A stretch of DNA of 64,000 nucleotides from Lepidonotus clava (lineage: Eukaryota > Annelida > Polychaeta > Phyllodocida > Polynoidae): assembly GCA_936440205.1 (NCBI GenBank), contig OW387147.1:28917629-28981628 (forward strand), given 5' to 3'. Positions 53,054 through 64,000 of the stretch are shown here, in pieces. The notes under the pieces were generated by a model, which worked only from the letters and a program-made list of their open reading frames with translations, did not search any database and was not told the DNA's origin. Within the stretch, counting starts at the first letter, position 1; each line of letters opens with the position of its first letter. A program made the translations under genes and the position numbers.

Positions 53054-56000
53054 GTGAGTGTGGGTGCGATGGGGAGCATGTGGTCCTTGTATGGGTAGTT
53101 ATTGATTCTGACTGGTCACCAGATTAGTGTTATATCCTGTGTCTTTGCAAAGTCAATCAAATGAATAATATCATGGTCCCAATCATAATTTCTTTTTTTT
53201 GAATAAAAATACTGGATTTTCGATCAAGTATCATAACCAGCTTATCATATTTCCTGTTTTACCACTAAAGAAATATAATAATTAAAGGAACTAGATCCAG
53301 GTGTGAACGAGTCAGGTATGTAGATAAAACCAGCGGCCAACATACCAGCCTTTTACTTTAGACATTTTTGCCCTACGTCTTTGTTGGTCCTTGGGCTATT
53401 TTCATACCACAAGTTGTTGCTGTCCGACAAAAAGAAACTAATAGTCCTTATCTGTATAGCACAGCATCTGCTGATTGTTTGATAGGACTGAGGTCCTTTT
53501 GGCCGAGAGAACAGTCCTCTTTGGTTAAACCTCTGAAGGTAATGGGTTCACCAAGGTTCGTAGAGTATTAGTGTAGTCGTCAAACGCAGTCACCTGAGAC
53601 AAGGCTAGTACTCTGAAGTCAGCAAATTAGGTTGGGCAGCAGCTCTTTTTTTATTGTAAATACCTTTACTTAAGAAAAGCTGTTCAGTCAGTCGAGCCAG
53701 AATTATCTACGTTTTTGTCAACCGATACGGAGTCAACAATATTAAGATCGATGCCTTTGTGTGCATCATTTCTTGACAGCTTTCTATTAATCATAGTCAT
53801 TTGAAATTCCCATCGGTTTAAACATATAATCTTCTAAATGTAGCGTACAATTATTCGCCGTTCTGTTGGAGGTATTTGGGATGGGTGCAACCTGTTGAAG
53901 TTTTAATAACGGTGGTGTAAGCCTTCTGGTATGACGGGGCTCAACTTATGCATCAATCATTTTCCTCGTTTTCGAGAAATATTTCATCGCTACCATAATT
54001 TTTCTTGTTTTAATGGAAACATCTAGATTTATTTTTATGTGTACAAAGTGCAATATCCTCTCCCTACATTTTTTTCGCCAGTCACTTGCCTATAGTATTA
54101 CCAAGTGTAAATAATACAGGTGTGCCTTTCACCCCTTAATCTACCTCACAGGTGGCAGCCAGGGTCATGCGAGACAGTGCCTTAAAGTGGCACATCTTAG
54201 TACAAGGCACACCTGAGACAACTCTCTCACTCAGGTGTCAGAAACAAGGTACTAATCACCTGTCCACAGGCCCTACAGGTCCCCGAAAAGACAAATCCCC
54301 TAAGAGCCATTCACCAATGGTCATTATGGTCACAGGTGGGCTTCTGTTGTCCCTTAAGGGCAGTGGAGCTTTCTTAAAGGGTGGGGGTACTGGGGCTGAG
54401 TGTAGTGTTTCAGGTCTGGCTGGGACTTAATGTCGAAGGCGACAGGACCAAGTATAAACTGGAGCAGGTTTTCTGTCGATGTCACGGGTCAGGGAGAAGT
54501 GGTGTAAGCAAGGAGTCTTGTTTCTTCAGCTGGGGAAATCTACAGGGTAAACGGTGGGGAAATGGCAACTGTGACTTAGGGATTGTTATATCCTTTCAAC
54601 AGTCGCTCTTTAGTAATATTATCATTATTATTGCAGAGAATTATTGTTATAATAGTTTTGGCCGTGACGCAGATGATGATAACCTTGCTTGGGGATACGG
54701 TTGATGTTTCTGTCATTATTGTTAACGTTGAGACAGCTAGAAACATGGGGCAAAGTATTGGGTGTGTCTGTTGACAAAATATTTGTGAAGAAAAGTTCAT
54801 GATATTATCCATGTTTTTGCTTTTACTTTTTGTGTTTTTTTTTAAAAATGATGGCAAAATAAATACCTTAAATTGACGTGATCCTAAAACGCGACCAAAA
54901 GCATATCTTTAAGAAAATGGTATCATCATATTGATGTCTCCTGTGACCTTTGCTGCATTAGTGGGAAAATTGCCTATATATAATCTCCACCACTCCTTTT
55001 TGTAAAATGCATTTTTTTCTCAATCCCTCACAGAGATCACTCGATATACAAGTGCACCATTTCCGGTACTTATTCAGACATACCCTGAGCGTCAGTTATT
55101 TTGCCAATTTAAAGTATAGCAAATTTCTTCCTTCTTCAGAAGTGCACAAGTGGCCCTAAGGCGACACATTTGGGACCCTTCACGCATGTCCGCCTATAGA
55201 TCCATACCTCAGACACACTTCTAGCCCAGGGGCATTGAAATGCTGCTGTCAAAGTGTCAAATCGGCCCTCTTTGGTTGTTTATACAGGCATTGAGCCGGG
55301 ACCATCTGATCTTGACATGACTATCTGTGCCCGGTGCACCCCGCCTCACCTGGGTGCACCTGTTATATCTAAACACCTACCTGTACAGGTAAATAGGTGC
55401 TGTAAACAGGGTTGTGAGGACTGGGGGTGGACACTGGGTCTACTAAGGGTGCCCACTGTAAACCGGTACAAGAAGCTGCAGCGTTGACACCACAAGGAGA
55501 ATCTCAGCCCCCAAAAATCTCGTTTTGGTCCTAAAAAATTGAAAAGCTAATTGCTTGGATTATAGATTTTTTGAATAGGACTCCTTAGTGAAGCAAACCA
55601 ATTCACTAATGAAAACGTTTTCTTTCATCGCTAAACAAAACTGCTACAAGGTCCAATCCAGTTTTCGTTTGGGAAAAGGAAAGGCTCTCAGCCTAAAGTT
55701 TCTAAAACTAGAAGCATCCTATTGACTCAATATTAAGGTGTGAAGTTATCAATTTTGCACTAACAGAGAAAGGGTAAGTAGCCCCCACTCACACCAGATG
55801 TCCCCACTGACCCTACAGGACATGGACTACAGACACATATTTTATAAGGTCTCCTCCCTAGGCTGTGTCCTGCGGGGCTGACCCATACACCCCCAGGGGT
55901 ATCCCAATGTTTCCTCCTGTAGGTCAGTAGGCTTTACTGGGGTCACTGGTCCCATTATGAGACATTAAAGCCAGGTTAAAGTGTTAAGGGAAAGATTCAT

Positions 56001-56777
56001 GAAGTCAACCTGGTTTGGGATAATGGTGACAGGTCAGGTAGCAATCCCCCACGACGATTAACCTTCTCAGGTGAAGTGGGTTTCATCCACAAATTCAATT
56101 AATCTGCTGGTAGTTGGAAGTGTCCAAAAAGTCACACAATAAACTTTTGAAGACACACTTGACTAAATTTGAAGCTGACAGATGCATGATCAGTATAAAT
56201 ATTAAAATATAAAAGAAGACATCAAGAGTAATCTTGACTTTGTCGTTTCTTATGGTGTAAGCTTAGCTTTGACCGCTTACCAGGTCACAAAGTAAGGAAT
56301 TTCTAGTTTTTGCTATTGCTTTTTGTATTCAGACAGTCTTCCTCAAATTATCCTCGCCAATCCCAGTATTGGGAGAGATTTCCTAAAGCTGGGTCTGGTA
56401 AAATGGGTGGTAATTCATCTAAATTCCTTAACGCTTTTATAGAATTAAAATGTAAACATACTCAAACAACCAGCGTCTGATCAAAAACCTTGTTTACCTT
56501 TCACCAGTTTCAACAAGCTCAATAGTTATCATCTGACGATCTCTAATTGAAAAAAAAAGAAATCAGCAGATATAGGTCACCTGTATGACATCATGCATCC
56601 CTTCAGTGAGGACTCTGTAGGACCGTGTATGATGTATCTCCCACATAAAACATGCACATGCCTGTGGTGGGGGTGAAAAACGGCAAGTATGCACGCACGC
56701 CCCGCTAAAGGTGGGCCGACACACATACAGTCACCTGCACTTCCTGTGCCCAACATGGGGAAGGCTGCTATGGCAGC

Positions 56778-56893
56778 CAGCGGCGGATCCAGCTTTTTCA
56801 TTGGGGGGGGGGGGGGGGGGGGGGGCTAAAAGAAAAAGGGGTGCACCCCAATTTTTCCAGAATTTTAGTTTAAGAAAAGTTGCAAAAAAATGA
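56778..56893. mobile_element. CAGGGGCGGATCC-family MITE fragment with a G run
   Basis: Left end CAGCGGCGGATCCAGC, then about 22 G, then GGGGTGCACCCC-type sequence as in related copies. The right end is not clear (a possible remnant GAGGGACCGCGAG near 56891). Confidence 0.5.
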
Positions 56894-58265
56894 GGGACCG
56901 CGAGCCCCACGCCAACCCCTATAGCAACCACTGGTTTTCATATTGCGAAGCGCTCTTTTCTTGCAGTAGCTTAACCCTACACGTCGTGTTGTTGAATCTA
57001 ACCCAAGAGCATCTTCTATGGCACCCGTGTTTTTCCTTGGGGTTCCGTCCCCTGTGCCATTCTCTGCTCACGCTTCATATTCGAGCCCCCATTTAAATCA
57101 GTTTTCTCGTGTTACCCCAATGCTGTGTAGGGCACATTTCAAAGAGAAGACCAGTGGTCCAGATGTTGTTCGATGAGCTGGTTGGCAGTATTCATTCGCA
57201 GTTCTGAATCTCTATAATGAAAATACGTGACATGAGGTTACAGGCTTCCTATTTCTCAATTCAAATTGTGTGAGAATAATTGTATTTATGACATTACAAC
57301 ACAATGTTGTATGACACAAGCTCATGCGATAAATATACATTATCACGTGATCCTGCTCATGTAACATGAAACGCCAAACCAATACTCCAGCCTTTGAATT
57401 TCTCTAAATGATAATCATATCAATTAAAAAGTTAATACTGAACGTTATTTGTCGTGACTGTTGATTCCATCTATTGGATTATCAGTGGTGATGCTTGATT
57501 ATGGGCCATAGAAAAAAGCTTAACATTACGTTGCCACATGATAGACGAGGCTAACAGCATAACCCCTGCCTAAATCATTCTCGCCAAGTCGTTCCTCACA
57601 TAACTAGCCAGCTGCTCAAAAAAGGTTCATCGTAGGTAAAGCTTGAAGTCCATGATAATTTGAAGAGCATAAGTATTGTTAGTCAAATAACACTAGCTTG
57701 CATTATGTCTACATAAAATACTTTTAAAATGAACTGAGTATGTTGCTGCTTTTTACTCAAATTTGTATCCTTGGTGTTTGTCATGAAGCAATGAATTACA
57801 ACTACATGTATTGATTACTTTTGGATGAAAATACACATTGGGTCCAAGGACGTCTTTAAATAGTATATTTTGCAACTTATCCTTCACTTGCTCAATAAAG
57901 CTCCCAGTACCATTTGATACCAACCATAGATTCACAAAAATGCGTATTTTGCATTGAGAAAGATCTTCTTTGTGATGTGTGATTGGTAAATGTATCTACC
58001 TATCAAAACACCCTGAGGCAATAGACCAGTCTTGATGTAGTTGTATGAGATGGCTACAGATCCCTTCTATTCGTGCAGTAGATTCCGACCTGGGGCAGAT
58101 GAAGTTTGATAAGCAGGTTGAAGGGACCTATTGAACCTCACGTTTACGTGTTGATGACGGGGTTACCGCTATGTCAAAGTTAAATGATAGGTATCTCTGG
58201 GTGATGTAGATGATACCATTGCCCTACTTATATCAGGCATCAAATATGTATAAAAATGCAATGGG

Positions 58266-58580
58266 AGGGTACCAACCACAAAAGGGAAAACAGGGAAAAT
58301 GGCCCCCCAAAAAAATCCCTGACAGGGAAAACACAGGGAATTTGTAAATTTTGCCAAAACACAGGGAAAACACATGGGATTTGATTTGGCCAGGTTACGA
58401 AATTAATAATTCTGAGGACATTAGGGGTTCTACTTTTTGTTGTTGGGTTGTCCAAACATTTTCTGCATGCAGAGGCTTTTAAATTTGACCGACTTGCTGG
58501 GTATGACACAGGGAAAAATTGCTGTTGGATAGAGAAATCTCAGGTAAAAGGAATTTGAAATGGAATTTCGGTTGGTACCT
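58266..58580 (-). mobile_element. hAT-like MITE, copy 5, with partial target duplication
   Basis: AGGGTACCAACC start and GGTTGGTACCT end, reverse orientation, same interior as copies 1-4. Flanks GCAATGGG (58258-58265) and TGAATGGG (58581-58588) share six of eight bases. Confidence 0.8.
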
Positions 58581-61500
58581 TGAATGGGTATGGGGCCCAG
58601 ACGTGTCTCTGTAAATGAAACATTTTGCAACTCAATATTGATTGAAATAAAAATAGTGTAGTAATCTATCTACTTATAACACGAATACTTATCAGATCAA
58701 CTAAGCTTCAGAAGGGATCAGAATATCGTAATTATTTTATCTTAGACAGGTTCCGATAACTAATATGGATGGAACTTCATGTTATCAACATTTGGGCAAT
58801 TGGTCTTAATATCAACTCTAAATGTGTCAAAATAGTGTACGATAATATTTGCATCGCTGTCTTCTTAGATCATTCTATAGGATATCAGAATAAGTGAACT
58901 AATTGACAATTTTGTAGTGAATGTTAGGTTTGATATGATAACTGAGTATACTCTCGGACTCCCTACGATGCCTCCCTCATGTTTGTACCCTTCTAACGGT
59001 GCCATGCGAAATGCTAAGAATATAGCCTATGATAAGTAACAATAACTACACAGGCTCTCAATGCACATATTGAGGAATACGAAGAAACTGAATTAGGCTA
59101 TGGGCTTCATAATCACGATTCTATATGTATGTGTCTCTGCTAAGTTATCAGACGTTGGCATCAAATTCTGAAGGATAAAAGGAAAACCACACAATCCCAC
59201 CAGTCATGATAATGAACAATTTTTAAAGAAGCTTGTAGTGAATGCTTACTTCATGATGTAACCTTTTTCAGACGCACCTCAACAACATTTTTGTCACTAA
59301 TCACTTGTCACTGATTTTAATCAGTAATCATCAACGGAGAAACAGATTAATCTACTTAACCTCTGTTCAAAAAGAGAGACTGTTACTAGATTTTATAGCA
59401 TACATCCGATTATACACAATGTTTAAAGAAATGTTGATGGCCATATAGTTAGATTCTTAACCCACCCTGCTGTGTACTCATCTACTTGGTTCATCGGATC
59501 ACAGGTGGTGCCTTTGTTCTGCTTATTTAAAGAGGCACGAGTGGTAGGCTTAATTTACCCCGCCATCCCACTGTAGTCAATTCAGGGGGAGATTGCCAGT
59601 GTCAACACCGCCCGGGGGAGGAGATTGGCAAGAATGTCTATCAGAAAAAGCATATTTGCAGTGGCATAAGTCTTGTTTGTTGTAAAGCAAAGGTTCTGGT
59701 TCGCAGCTATGTGTACACATCTTGGCCCAAAAGAGGCGGATGATTTGGTGTTCACCGTCTGATATTACCCGTGACACCATACCTTAAATGAAATAAGGTA
59801 TAACAATGATATTCTATTTCTTCATTTTTAATGTCAAATGTGTGGTTTGCAATAAGATACAGTTTGAAAAAATGTTCACCTCATACGGTTATAAGGCACC
59901 GAAGGCTCTCCATCTTCTACTACAAAGCCGAAGCCATCAGTTATAGAAGACTTACACTGAAACATCCCTCCACTCTAGTCTTGTCTGGACGTGAACATTA
60001 CGTGGAATATATATGTGCATATAAAATGCATAATGTATGCACAATGTCTATGCAGAGTATTTGCAGACTTTTCCATACAGAATAACGTTGGGTAATCAGG
60101 ACAGACACAAGTACTGTAGCCAAAATGCGAACCTTGACAAATAGTTCTTGGTTTTATCTAGAAATACCATACACGCCTCCTTTTCACTGCCTTTCAATTT
60201 CAAGATCTCAGTATGAGATTGCTATGTACGAGTTATGAGAATCCGTAGGAGTGCTTCCAAACCTTTATATACAATGATTCATATCAACCAAACGGTCTGT
60301 ATGCCTCGTAGGTCAGTTGTATCTTATAGGGGATCTCCCTGGGGAAGCATGATGCATTTGGGCTTTACTTAAACTGCTTGGCACGTAATTCATCATTTTG
60401 TGTATCAGATTTCACGGTAGTGTCTTAGGTTCATAACAGAGACGACAAAACTCTTACCCCCATGAAAAGGTTACGTGTTCTACTTAGGTGGAACCCTGAT
60501 TTACATTATAATAGTGTATTTCTTTTATTTGTTGCTCTCATAAGATTATTGTTTAATTACGGTAGGTTGAGCGATAAATGATAACCCTACCTACTGAAAA
60601 ATGAGGTAGATTGTACAGACTGAGGAACTATGACTACCGAAGCGTTTGACGGGAGGCTGGGGAAGTTTAGGTGCATAGATAATTGGGGAAGGGTATTTAT
60701 CGGTAGGATAGCTGGTCTAGTTGTTTGTATACACCAGCATTACATCAGTCAGTAGCTCTGATCTTTCACTTGCTAATTAATAGCTGAATGAAATATGATA
60801 AGTGCATATTCCCTATTGTTTAGGGCACTGCAGAGAATACACTCAGCCTCTATCTTCCTCGTGCAGGGAGAGAAAAGCAAGACTATCTTACCATAAAGAA
60901 TGAAGTGATTTTTTTGGTTCATACAGATACATGCTTTTATATATACCAAACTCTAACATAATGGTTGAGTCGGCAGCCTTTCACATTTCAAATGCTCGGC
61001 AGGTTAGATGCATGCCAGTCCCAGTAGGCGGACCATGAAATGCGCATGAGGTTGTCACAATGAATATTTTCCAGTGAGATAATGCCTTCCCTTGACCCAG
61101 TCTGACCTGACCCCTTCAGATTAAACCACGCTCACATAGGATCAGGGCCATGGGAAAGTGGATTCTCAGCTTTCCCTCTGAATTCTATGACATATGCCTC
61201 GTTTCTGTAATTCGAATATAACGATGGCGACTTATGAATATGTGGCAAATATGATTACAAGGAAAATTATGTAATCTTAGGGTAGCTGCCAACATAATGG
61301 GATGAGAGCAGTTAACTGCATGTCTGAAAGGTACCATTTGTTAAAATAGTTCATCTTGCTCGTCTTGGAACGACTGTGCCTGCATGTCCTGATACGAACT
61401 CTCTAATGCCGTGATTTGCTCTCTAATGGGGATCTTAGAAAACAAGGATATTATTTGTAAAAACCTGTCATTAGTGAATTGGACAAATAAATTGCACTAC

Positions 61501-64000
61501 ATAGTACACTTATACAACATTGTGTTGCAGGGCCAATTCAGATCCTTGCCCCTGGCATTAATGGTCTATAGTGCTAGAGAGTTGGGATCTTCTAATCACC
61601 TATCATTCAGTACCACATATGTTACAGTTAATTGTCACCGGTAATGGATTATCATAGGAAATTGTAATTATCAGACCGTTAACGACTAGCTTGGTAATAC
61701 CAGATTAGACACTTCCTTTTTTAGTACTCCAAACATGATTGCTTCTCGTCGTGTTTTTTTTTGTTTGACCCTGAGGCGTTTTCTGCAGGTTTAGTTGTAT
61801 ATCACCTTGGGTCGTTCCCTTCCCACACCGTCTTAAAGATACTGGCTTTACAGCATTTAAACTGTAAACGATTTTCTGAAGTCGAGGCACTCCTTTATCG
61901 GCCATTTGAAAGGTCACAATGCTAAGAGGATATGATCTGTACATTATTAAAGTTAAATGCTGTCGTCTATCAGGAGCCATCGTCAATTACAACTTACAAG
62001 GTCAGTTGTATGAATATGGAGTATTTCAGAAATCTTAAACTTGTTCACTGTTCTTCTACTCAACACAGACTTAGAAATTTGGTGTTAAAAACCAGACGTG
62101 GAACTAATAAAAACCCCGTACAAGTTCTTAGCTGTGTGGCCAATATCAGGAGATTTGAGATTTACGCTAAAATACTGTAATAATCAAAATAAAGAGATGC
62201 ATTTACTCCCCATTGAATCTGACTTTGATCTCTCTTCGCAGAACCTTTGTTTACCTTTATCCAGGTTAGGGAAGGATCAAGCTGCTAAAAATATTCCTCA
62301 GACCTCGTTTCCGAGCATTTATTCCTTCCCCTGGCGTCAAGATTTGCTACTTAAAAGCAGAATAATGGCAGTGATCCAATGATTCAGTCTAGTGAAGTAA
62401 ATTATATCATTATCTCAATAAAGATGGTAGCATTTCTTACCGCAGCTATGTAATGGCTTGGCACAGTATGGCCTGTCCCGTGTGTCAGTCCCACCCCACT
62501 AATCCACCTAATGTCACCGCCGTCATCCCCCTTCATATTATCCACCCTCATTAACAATCCGATTTTATAGCATTCATCCTATAGGTTTAGATTTTTACAA
62601 TGTAAAAAGGTTAGTGTACAAATAGGACGCGTGTGGATCGACCTATATACTAGGGGAAGGTGGATGTTGTGTATATTTTGATAATACACAATTAACCTTT
62701 TTTTCCCTAAATCTTTTGATATGTAATGTTCTTTGATGTTAGCTTTGTGCTTGCATCGATTTAAAAAAGACAATTTAACATTTGATTTTCCCTTTTCGTG
62801 GTAATGAAATTATTAAGGTGATCTAATAAAGTGGGTCTCTTAGCAGTGCGCATGGTTTTATTGACACAATTCATACATAGATAAGCATGTTTTTCCCATT
62901 GACAGGTTTAATACATAAATAGAAAATAAAGAATAATATTAGGTAACAATAGAGAGAATAGCAAAACATGTTGGACACTCTGTACAATCATCGAATAGTC
63001 TATCCCAAACCACCTACACCAGTATGACCCACTTCGAGTTACCTAGCTGTTTTCCTTCTTACCAGCAGCTGGTAAGTTTCGCCTAGTTTCAAACATTAAG
63101 TGTCCATCCAGTCGTATAATCTGAAGTAGTCTGTGATTATCATCCTACTCTGAACAGGAGTGTAGGTTAACATAGAGTTAAATCGGGGATCTTCAATAGC
63201 TATCTTTAAAGTGGCCCATGCTGAGTCTTGTTTCCCATTACGTAGAATCAACTCACATGTAGGATGATAAACGGTAGTCCTTATACATTCAAGTCTAACA
63301 CGTCCATTAGAAGACAGGTACAAAAATGATAAAACGTCCCAGGGTACAGTGCCAGACGAGCTATAAAAAAATGTGAATATTGGTTTTCACCTGATAGAAG
63401 CATAGTTCATGTAAGTGTCAACTTACCGTTATGTACATAACTTGTGTCATGTGAGTAAAGTGACAATAACTGGTTTTGTTTAAACCGTATAATCATAGTA
63501 ACAGCGAACCCTTGTACTCTTGGGTGTTCGTTTTCTGAAAACAAGCCTAATAACAACTTCTCAATAACCTAAAAACAATCAAACAGTTGGCGAACAAAAG
63601 TATAATGTAATGGAAATTCCAAACTGGGGAAGTAGCGTAGCTCATAGGTACTGAGTAATCCGGTGTAACAAACATCCAGAAAAAAAATCCTTTTAGATAT
63701 AGTGTCTAAATAGGCCTTTTCACATTATAACGACAATTCGGCATATATCCTATAGCCACTGCTCCCACACCAGGAAACAACTATGGATAGGTTTTCTTTA
63801 GGCATGCAAATAGACTGGGTAGCTAGGTAATTTATTTTGGCCCGAGAGTTTTTAAATGTTCATCACTATTGATATACAGAATTGTAGGATCCTCACAGAA
63901 AGTATAATTTATTTCAAATACATCTCAAATATCACAGAAACGGCAAGTCTAGTCAAAGAACTGTATAGGAATAATAGGAGCAGGGTCTTTTCTTAAACTG

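Larger units (their letters stand above)
53054..64000. other. Right-hand non-coding stretch
   Basis: Probably intron of the gene starting at exon A or B, or intergenic. I tested acceptors near 54150 and 55280; both give stops in the required phase. It contains MITE copies at 56778 and 58266 and a G run at 56804-56825. Nothing recognised in 53.1-56.7 kb or 58.6-64.0 kb. Confidence 0.55.

Noticed and set aside
54152-54430. Possible second exon of the gene starting at exon A or B
   Set aside because: In the required phase it reads WQPGSCETVP and then stops.
55254-55487. Open frame with several Cys residues
   Set aside because: In the phase required by exons A and B it stops almost at once; no domain recognised.

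Overview
The window is animal nuclear DNA: AT-rich, intron-rich, with short GC-richer exons, GT-AG splice sites and many small inverted-repeat transposons (MITEs). It contains no bacterial-style operons. Short MITEs, long G runs and introns of mostly 0.3-1.8 kb fit a marine invertebrate such as a mollusc, amphioxus or ambulacrarian. I cannot name the species from the sequence alone.

Positions 1-24549, minus strand: a telomerase reverse transcriptase gene (TERT). I traced 25 coding exons by hand from the start codon (24549) to motif E (1463). Every exon junction keeps phase, giving about 1101 residues. They cover the TEN domain, a basic linker, the TRBD (CP, QFP and T motifs) and RT motifs 1, 2, A, B', C, D and E. 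The C-terminal thumb lies left of the window. The introns hold several MITEs, a 193-bp tandem duplication and a long G tract. The largest intron (7.2 kb) also holds a stray coding-like fragment.

Positions 24550-24993: a head-to-head intergenic region of about 445 bp with four ATTGG (inverted CCAAT) boxes and one CACGTG E-box. It looks like a bidirectional promoter.

Positions 24994-28961, plus strand: a six-exon gene of about 270 residues resembling the N-terminal part of vertebrate CCDC177.

Positions 28962-64000: mostly non-coding, with MITEs, low-complexity tracts and minisatellites. Two well-formed plus-strand first-exon candidates (39224-39465 and 52830-53053) end in the same splice phase with the same two leftover bases. 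They may be alternative first exons of one gene running off the right edge. Weaker exon-like or broken coding patches occur near 36.5, 44.5 and 50.3 kb.

I found no RNA genes, CRISPR arrays or clear autonomous mobile elements, and no convincing new biological system. The best points for a second look are the TERT exon structure with a 21-nt microexon, the shared TERT/CCDC177-like promoter, and the paired first exons.
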